Positions 1 through 7,400 of a stretch of DNA of 13,777 bases are shown in pieces. The translations under genes were made by a program, and so were the position numbers. Numbering within the stretch: position 1 is the first letter of the stretch; every line of letters starts with the position of its first letter. Source of the DNA: Bryobacterales bacterium (GTDB lineage Bacteria > Acidobacteriota > Terriglobia > Bryobacterales > Bryobacteraceae); NCBI GenBank assembly GCA_025353235.1, contig JANXQZ010001094.1:1-13777 (forward strand), read 5' to 3'. Below the pieces are notes generated by a model. The model did not search any database. It was given only the letters and a program-made list of their open reading frames with translations, and was not told the DNA's origin.

Positions 1-87
1 TGCGGCTTCATCCAGATCACTGGCAGCGGATTCGGCCTGTGCCGCTCCTGCCGTCTGGGCGGCCAGGGCGCAGTCCGAGCCGACTAG
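1..87 (+). CDS. Cysteine-rich secreted protein, C-terminal 28 codons (5' end outside window)
   Basis: This is the 3' end of a gene that begins before the window. It reads in frame from base 1 to the TAG at 85-87 and encodes residues equivalent to 191-218 of the complete homologue at 9214-9870. It contains the same CRSC motif followed by a Gly-rich tail. All 87 bases match 9784-9870 exactly, while the sequence after the stop differs at once. The family is not one I can name. The complete copy shows a signal peptide and eight cysteines, so this is probably an exported disulfide-bonded protein. A hairpin terminator follows 36 bp after the stop, and the next gene encodes a DsbA-like oxidoreductase, the same order as in the second cassette. 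Confidence 0.85.
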   Translation, partial: CGFIQITGSGFGLCRSCRLGGQGAVRAD

Positions 88-122
88 TTAGTTACTTTAG
101 CAATCCTCGTTGTTCACGTTTG

Positions 123-162
123 AAACTTGGATAACTGGTGCTCCCAGTTATCCAAGTTTTTT
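123..162 (+). terminator. Rho-independent terminator after the cysteine-rich gene
   Basis: A perfect 16-bp inverted repeat (123-138 and 144-159) surrounds a 5-nt loop and runs into a T stretch that ends at 162. It sits 36 bp after the stop codon at 87. An equivalent hairpin with the same core, including ACTTGGATAAC, follows the second copy at 9910-9948. One stem position has changed on both arms there (a T-A pair here, C-G there), so base pairing is preserved. It should separate the cysteine-rich gene from the oxidoreductase gene. Confidence 0.9.
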
Positions 163-189
163 GATTAGGTTGGTCATTCCCTTTACAAT
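161..189 (+). promoter_or_regulatory. Putative sigma70-type promoter giving a near-leaderless transcript
   Basis: TTGATT at 161-166 is separated by exactly 17 nt from TACAAT at 184-189, a good match to the housekeeping -35/-10 pattern. The expected start of transcription is near 196, only about 7 nt before the ATG at 203. No Shine-Dalgarno sequence is present in that gap. The -35 box overlaps the T tract of the preceding terminator, so one unit ends where the next begins. The second oxidoreductase gene has the same arrangement. This is a prediction from sequence only. Confidence 0.6.
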
Positions 190-202
190 AAATACTTAAA
201 TT

Positions 203-1237
203 ATGATTCTTAGAACTCTAGCACTCATAGGTCTTTTCTCTGCGGCGATTCTGCCTGTCGCCGCTGCCGAGAATAGCTCCGGCTCAGCCTTGGCAGCCGG
301 TCCGGTAGTAGCCGAAGTGGACGGCGCGAAGCTGACCGCGGCCGACGTGGAGCGGAAGAAGTCGGGGTCTTTGTTCCAGGCCCGCAACACGTTTTATCAA
401 GCTCAGCGCAAGGCGGTGGAGGAGTACGTCGACGACTACCTTCTGGAACGCCGGGCTGCGAGAGAGCACCTTACCGTGGCTCAGTTGATTGACAAGCACG
501 TCAGTTCCACTCTGCCGAAGGATCCATCGGAGGAATCGCTTCGCGTCTACTTCGAGGGAGTGCAGACCACCGAAGCTTTTGAGGCGGTGCGTCCGCAGAT
601 CCTGGAGCACATCCGTCAAGCACGGCTGGAGAAAGCGAAAACAGCCTATCTGGCGAGCATAAAGAACGAGGCGAAGGTCGCGTTGCTTCTCGCCGCGCCC
701 AGGGTTCCGGTTTCGCTCAAGGATACTCCGCTGCGAGGAGGATCCGACGCGAAAGTAACGATCGTCGAGTATGCGGATTTCGAATGTCCGGCATGCCAGC
801 AATCGCAGCCCGGTCTGGACAAGCTGGAAGCGGAGTACAAAGGGAAAGTAGCTTTCGCCTACAAGGACGTGCCCCTTCCCATGCACAGCCATGCTCAGAA
901 AGCGGCCGAAGCGGCGCACTGCGCAGGAACCCAGGGCAAATATTGGGAGTATCACGACAAGCTGTTCGCAACCAGGCAGCTGGATGTCTCGCAGTTGAAA
1001 GAGCACGCCCGTTCGCTCCATCTGGATGGCCAAGCGTTCGACAAGTGCTTGGATTCGGGTGCGCAAGCCGATCTGGTGAAAGCCCAGTTGGCCGAAGGAC
1101 AAGGCTACCAGATTCAAGGGACTCCGAGTTTTTTCATTAACGGTCGTTTCTTTAGCGGCGGCATGACCTTCGAGCAGCTGAAAGTGATCATCGACGAAGA
1201 GCTCGGGCCGCAGGGTACTCAGACCGCCCAGCGCTAG
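203..1237 (+). CDS. Exported SurA-like/DsbA-like thiol-disulfide oxidoreductase (copy 1)
   Basis: The 344-residue product has an N-terminal signal peptide (about 1-22, small residues before ENSSG). Residues about 33-165 form a helical region that starts with an EVDGxKLTxxDVE pattern, as in SurA/parvulin-type chaperone N-terminal domains. Residues about 178-335 are a DsbA-like thioredoxin fold: active site C195-P-A-C198 after a YADFE strand, two further cysteines C240 and C282 typical of this subfamily, and the cis-proline at P308 in a TPSFFINGR motif. All redox residues are intact. The expected role is oxidation or isomerisation of disulfides in exported proteins, with the N-terminal half possibly holding substrates (inference). 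No ribosome binding site precedes the ATG, but a -10 box lies 13 nt upstream. The gene lies between a cysteine-rich secreted protein and a giant repeat protein. It is about 89% identical in protein to the copy at 10004. Confidence 0.93.
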   Translation: MILRTLALIGLFSAAILPVAAAENSSGSALAAGPVVAEVDGAKLTAADVERKKSGSLFQARNTFYQAQRKAVEEYVDDYLLERRAAREHLTVAQLIDKHVSSTLPKDPSEESLRVYFEGVQTTEAFEAVRPQILEHIRQARLEKAKTAYLASIKNEAKVALLLAAPRVPVSLKDTPLRGGSDAKVTIVEYADFECPACQQSQPGLDKLEAEYKGKVAFAYKDVPLPMHSHAQKAAEAAHCAGTQGKYWEYHDKLFATRQLDVSQLKEHARSLHLDGQAFDKCLDSGAQADLVKAQLAEGQGYQIQGTPSFFINGRFFSGGMTFEQLKVIIDEELGPQGTQTAQR

Positions 1238-1266
1238 GGTTTAGTTGTTCTTTTGAAAATTGCTTG

Positions 1267-1306
1267 CTGAATGCGCGCGGCTCGGCAACCGAGTCGCGTG
1301 CTTCAG
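1267..1306 (+). terminator. Strong GC-rich hairpin between oxidoreductase and giant gene
   Basis: Arms 1273-1285 and 1289-1301 pair over 13 bp, including two G-T wobbles, around a 3-nt CAA loop. Five further pairs (1267-1271 with 1302-1306) extend the stem past one bulged T at 1272. A short T run follows only after a gap (1317-1320), so it is not a textbook intrinsic terminator. It begins 29 bp after the stop at 1237 and could end or attenuate transcription, or protect the 3' end of the upstream message. The second cassette has no obvious equivalent after its oxidoreductase gene. The rest of 1238-1411 holds only a weak 5-bp hairpin at 1328-1343 and the ribosome site AGGGG at 1401-1405. Confidence 0.5.
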
Positions 1307-1411
1307 GGAGCGTGCTATTTTGAGGCGGTCGGGGAAATCCGACACTTAGCCTTTGTTGCGGATTAATTTATACCAAGTCTTCCTATTTTCTATAACGCCC
1401 AGGGGTACATC

Positions 1412-4400
1412 ATGCGTCAAATTCGATTTGCGGCCGTTCTCGCCATCAGCCTTTTTTCTTCCATGCAGGCCGGGGAAACCCTGTCCATTCGCAATTATCG
1501 AGTCGTGGAAACACACCGCGTTTCGCCGACGCTGAACAGCGTCACGTATAGCGCCGACTTGGTGAATCCTGGAGCCGCTCTGGCTGCAGTCTCAGCCGTG
1601 GTGTCGAGCTTGGACCCGGATATTCGAGTCTCGCACGACACGCTGGTTTTCGTCCCGCTCGCGGCCAACAGCCAAGCAGCCAGCAGGAATACCTTTACAA
1701 TCCTTTTAGACCGGCGCGTCCCGTTCGATGCCTCGAAGTTGAGGTGGACGTTCCGGAGCGGCCCTGCTCCGCCGATCGCCGATGCTGGACCCAGCCAGAC
1801 TGCGCGTGTCGGAAAGGCGATCAAGCTGCATGGAGGCGCGTCGACGAACCCCAGCGGATCCGGCGCTCTCGCTTATCGCTGGGCTGTGGCTTCCAGACCG
1901 GCAGGAAGCACGGCTGAGGTGGACAACCCAGCAAGCGTTGAGCCTGCCTTCGCCGTGGATGTTCCCGGCTCCTACGAGTTGACGCTTACAGTTGACAATG
2001 GCGCGTCCAGCAGCACCGCCTCCACGTTCATCGATACGTTGAATACGCCGCCCGTGGCGGACGCGGGCCGCAGTTTGACGGTTCGCGTGGCGTCCGCCGT
2101 CATCTTAAACGGCAGCGCTTCTTCGGATGTAGATGGGAACGCGCTCGGATATGCATGGGTTTTGCTTAGCCGACCGGCTCGCAGCAGAGCCGTCCTTAAA
2201 GGAGCTAATTCGATTTCGCCGGTATTTGTAGCCGATGAACCTGGCACCTATGTCGCCCAACTCGTGGTGAACGATGGAACTGCGGATGGCAATCCCTCGG
2301 TTGTCACGATCACAACCGAGAATACGCCGCCAGTCGCAAACGCCGATTCGAATCGGGTAGTGGTGCCGAATGCTTTCGTGCAGCTGAACGGTTCGGGTTC
2401 GACCGACGTGGACGGAAACGAGCTTACCTATCATTGGACCCTGCTCTCCGCGCCTGCAGGCAGCGCAGCGGCCTTGAACGACGGCACTGCGGTTAATCCC
2501 GCTTTTACGGCCGATTTGCCAGGCACCTACGTCGCGCAGTTGATCGTCAACGACGGGCAAGTGAACAGCGTTCCCGCAACCGTCTCGATCACGACTGACT
2601 CGGCATTGGCTCCGGAATCGAAGGCAGGGGTTGATCAGACCGTTGCTGTAAACAGCGTCGTTTCTCTGCAGGGCAGGGGGATCGACTCGCAAGGGCGTCA
2701 GCTCGCAACCCGCTGGGCTCTTATTGCGAGGCCGGAAGGCAGCAGCGCCGTAATTGAAAATGGCAGCGCCGCCTCTCCGACCTTTATCGCGGACCAGCCG
2801 GGCGACTACGTCGCGCAGTTGATCGTCAACAACGGCCTGTTCGACAGCGCGCCGTCCACGGTGAAGATCACGACCCGAAACACCGCGCCGCTGGCGAAGG
2901 CGGGCCGGAATCGCAGCGTCAAAGCGGGGGACAGCGTTCAATTGGATGGCAGCGCCTCCTCGGATGCCGATCGCGATGCGCTCTCCTATCGGTGGTCTTT
3001 CCTGAGCCGTCCGGCCGGAAGCAACGCAGTCCTTTCGGGAGCCGATACGGTAGCGCCCGCATTCGTGGCGGATATGCCTGGGACGTACGTGGCGCAATTG
3101 ATGGTCGGCGACGCTCTGGCAAGCAGCATTCCTGTTACGGCCAGCATTGCGGCGGCTGGATCGCAGGCGATCACTCTCAGCCCCGATCCTTTGAATCTCA
3201 ACACGATCGTGACTGGCACCTTGACAGTGACGCTTCCGTCTCCCGCAGGTGCGGGCGGACAGGTAGTCAACCTGTATGTCAGCGACCCCAGCATTGCTAG
3301 CGCGCCACAGAGCGTTACGGTTCCCGAGGGTTCCACAAGCATAAACGTTACGATCACGCCTTACAAAACAGGCACCACATCGATTCTGGCGGCAGCTTCC
3401 GGCTTCGCTCCCAATAGCAGCACGATCAATGTGGCGGTGCCTTCAATCACGGTAACGCTGGACGCCAGCTTCATCGGGATTACGCGCACTACCAATGGAC
3501 TGATCACGCTCAGCGGGCCGGCGCAGCCCAACGGCGCCACGATTTACCTGGCCGCTCGCCCCGATGGAGTGGTGACTTTGCCAGCAACGGTGACGGTGCC
3601 TGGCGGCAGCACCACCGCGTCTTTTACCGTTACGGGCACGAGCGCAGGCTCCGCGTTGATCACGGCCGGCTCGGCCGGGTATAACACCGGGACAACGAAC
3701 ATACAGGTCGGCAAGCTGGGCCAGATTTCGCTGCCTGTAAACGTTAGCATCGGCACCAACCAGCCGACGACCTATCCGATCACGTTGATCACGCCAGCGC
3801 CTTCCGGCGGCATTGTGGTGAGCCTGACCAGCAGCGATCCTACGAAAGTCGCTCTCAGCACTTCCAGCGTGACGATTCCCGCGGGATCGACCACCCCGCT
3901 AGTCCAGCCGACGGTCACGGGCGTTAACTTCGGCTCCGCCACCATCAGCGCCTCGGCAGCCGGCTATTCCGGCGATTCCCAGACCGTGCTGGTTGCGGGT
4001 TCGCTCAGCTTCTCGCCCTCCGGCGTGACGCTGGGCACGCCATCGCAGACGATCAGTCTGAACTTGTCGTCGCCAGCTCCGCAGGCAGGCATAACGGTCA
4101 ACCTGACTTCAGATAATCCGAGCGTGGCGTCGGTTCCCGCCACGGTGAGTTTTGCTGGCGGCGCAACCAGCGCGGCGGTGACGATCACGAATGTTTCAGC
4201 GGGTTCGACGGTCATCCATGCGAGCGCCCCGAACCTGGCCGACACCACGGCGACGGTGAACGTGGCAAGCTTCGGGGGAATTGGCATTCCTTCCGGCTTG
4301 GTGCTGGCGCCCGGGCAGACTTCGCCATTTCCGGTTACTCTCGGTTCCCCCGCTCCCGCCGCCGGGGTTACGGTTTTCCTGCAAAGCAGCGACGGCTCCA

Positions 4401-7400
4401 AAGTGTCGCTATCAGTTGCTAGCGTGTCGATCGCCCCAGGGGCCACGACGCCGTCCGTGCAGCCCCAAGTTACGGGGACGGGCTTCGGATCCGCGGCGAT
4501 CACGGTTTCGGCTGCGGGCTACAGCTCCGCCAGCCGGGCGGTGGTGGTCAATGGTGTATTAAGCTTTGCTCCGCAGACCCTCACGATCAACTCTCTCGGA
4601 CCGCAGAGCCTGACATTGACTCTCTCGGGACCTGCGCCAGCAGCGTTGACCGTTAGTCTTGCTTCCAGCAATCTTGGCGTTGCGACGGTTCCGGCGAGCG
4701 TCACCTTGGCTGCCGGGGCTTCCTCCGTAATCGTTCCGGTAACCAGTCTCGCTCCGGGCACAACTACGATTACAACCAGCACTGGCGTGGCGAACGTCTC
4801 GAACGCCGCGGCCGCAATCGTAATCTCGAACAGTTTTATAGTCGGGTCGATCAGCCTGCAGTCGAACGTCAAGGTAGGACCGAATCAATCGACGCCGATT
4901 GCGGTTACTCTTTCGACTCCCGCTGGACCGAGCGGCGTCACGGTTTCGCTCGCTAGCAGCGATCCTTCGGTCACGGTTACGCCGAGCGTCTTCATTTCCG
5001 CAGGTTTGGTGTCGCCGGGCACGCAGCCCCAGGTGACCGGGGTGAACTTCGGTTCTTCGACCATCACGGCTTCGGCGGTTACTTACACGCCGACAAGCCA
5101 GACAGTGCAAGTGGCAGGGGCGTTGAGCTTCTCGCCCGCAAGCATCTCCATTATGGGGACGGCCACGCAAAATTTGACTCTCAATTTGTCCGTTCCGGCA
5201 CCAGCCGGCGGAATAATTGTCAATCTGAATTCGAGCAACTCGAGCGCGGCCACGGTTCCGGCCAGCGTGACGATCGCGGGCAACACGTCCAGCGTGACAG
5301 TCCCGGTCACCGGCGCGGGGCCGGGTTCGACGACCATCAACGCCAGCACAAACAGTGCGAATGTCACGGCCGCCAGCGCAAGCGCAACGGTGGTTTCGGC
5401 GATGGATATTTTCCTGCCTGCGAACCTGGTGGTGGCGCCGGGCGATCAAGTCGGGTTCCAAGTAAAGCTCGCGAGCCCGGCGAAACCGGGCGGCGTGTTT
5501 GTCACGCTGTCCAGCAGCGATCCGTCGAAGTTCACTTTGTCGCAAACCTCCATTTATTTCCCGGAGGGTTCAAGCACCTCCTTCACCATCCAAGCGAGTG
5601 GAATTGGCTACGGAACGGCATCCCTGATCGCATCGGCGAGCGGGTTGGTAGGCGACACAGAGACCGTGAAAGTGGCGACTTCGGGCACATTCTCGCCCTC
5701 CACCGTTTCGATCACCGGTGCCGGGGTGACGCAGTATCTAACCTTAGGCCTGTCTAATCCGGCTCCGGCGGGCGGAATTACGGTCAACTTGAGTTCTAGC
5801 AATCCGGGTGTGGCTACCGTGCCTGCGACGGTAAGTTTCGCGGCCAACACGAGCTATGCGAGTGTTCCAGTCGCCTCGACAGGAGCGGGCACGGCGGTAA
5901 TTCACGCCAACTCGATCAGCCTGGCCGATACCACGGCCAATGTAACCGTGATCGGATCGGGTACGATCGGACTGCCTGCTAATCTCAGCGTCAATCTCGG
6001 CCAGACGGTTGCGTTCCCGATTACTTTGGGCGGAGCGGCACCTGCGGGCGGCGTTACGATTTCGCTGAGCAGCAGCGATCCCTCGAAGATCTCCATCTCG
6101 ACTTCCAGCGTTTTCATCCCGCAGGGCGCGACAACGCCTGCTACGCAGCCCGTGTTGACCGGGTTGAATATCGGCGCGGTAAATATCACGGCAACTGCGC
6201 TGGGCTATGCGCCCGCCACGGTTTCGGCTCAAGGCCGGGGAATGCTGAGTTTCTCGCCGCCATCGATCACCATTAGCGGAAACGGCACCCAGAACGTGCT
6301 GCTGTCGCTGGCTTCGCCGGCACCTGCGGGCGGCTTGTCTGTCACGCTTACTTCGGACAACCCTGGAGTGGCCCAAGTGCAGGGGAGCGTGGCATTCTTC
6401 CCGGATGGCAGTTCCCAGGCCACGAACGTAATTCCAATCACGGCGACCGGTTCGGGCACCACCCTGATCCACGCCAGCGCGCTTCCGTACATTCCCGATG
6501 CGGTGCTCTCCGTAACGGTGGTTGGTCCGGGAGCGATCAGCTTGCCGGGCGGAGTTGCGCTCGCGCCGAAGCAGACGCTTGCCTTCCCGGTTACGCTCTC
6601 TTCTCCAGCGCCTGCGGGCGGCGTCACGGTCTCGCTGACTTCGAGCGACACGTCCAAGGCGACCCTTTCAACCTCGAGCGTCTTTATCTCTGGCGGTTCC
6701 ACGACGCCTGCTTCGCAACCGCAAATCACGGGTGTGAATTTCGGCTCGGCAACCATCAGCGCCTCGGCTCCGAATTACTCCTCGGCCAGTCAGGCGGTGC
6801 AGGTGAACGGCACGCTGATCTTCTCGCCCCAGAGTTCGACCATCAACAGCGGGACTACGCAGAACATCACGCTCAACCTGTCGGCATCGGTTCCGACTCC
6901 TTTGACGGTGACCTTGAGTTCCAGCAACGCGAGTGCGGCAACAGTGCCCGCAAGCGTGACGTTTGGGGCGGGCGCAACGAGCGCCAGCGTGACGCTGACA
7001 GGCGTGGGAGCCGGTTCGGCGACGATCACCGCGAATGCCGGTTCCGCGAATATAGCCAACGCCACGGCGAACATTACGGTTGCATCGGTCTCGCAGGGGA
7101 CTATCGTGCTGCCGGCTAATGTGACGGTTGGCACGAACCAGTCCGCTGCATTCCCGATCACGCTGTCTATTCCCGCCCCAGCAGGAGGAGTGACCGTCTC
7201 GCTGTCTTCAAGCGACCCCTCGGCGACTGTTACGCCTTCGGTATTCATCGCCGGCGGGGCAGTGGTCCCGTCGATTCAGCCGCAAGTTAGCGGCGTAACT
7301 TTCGGCAGTTCGACCATTAGCGCCACGGCCAGCGGGTATGTTCCGGCCACCCAGTCTGTCAAGGTGGGAGCTGCGCTTAGCTTCTCGCCGACCAGTTCGA

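Larger units (their letters stand above)
1..1237 (+). repeat. Segmental duplication, left copy (partner 9784-11044)
   Basis: The end of the cysteine-rich gene, the hairpin terminator, the leaderless promoter layout and the oxidoreductase gene recur in the same order and spacing about 9.8 kb downstream. Conservation is uneven: 1-87 is identical, the intergenic DNA is mostly diverged apart from the hairpin, and the oxidoreductase gene is well conserved in protein but drifted at silent sites. Confidence 0.9.

Noticed and set aside
284..1117. Minus-strand frame opposite oxidoreductase copy 1, mirrored at 10031-10885
   Set aside because: Its presence in both copies follows from conservation of the sense protein. 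The antisense product shows no domain, signal or start signal.
1353..1535. Short plus-strand frame overlapping the start of the giant gene
   Set aside because: It overlaps the signal peptide region in another frame, has no ribosome site and has no counterpart before the second giant.
2105..3097. Long open frames on the minus strand inside the giant gene (also 4559-5545 and 5744-6472)
   Set aside because: They lie opposite a clear repeat-bearing coding frame, have no ribosome site or recognisable domains, and are Arg-rich or Ala/Pro-rich as expected from reverse reading of GC-rich repeats.
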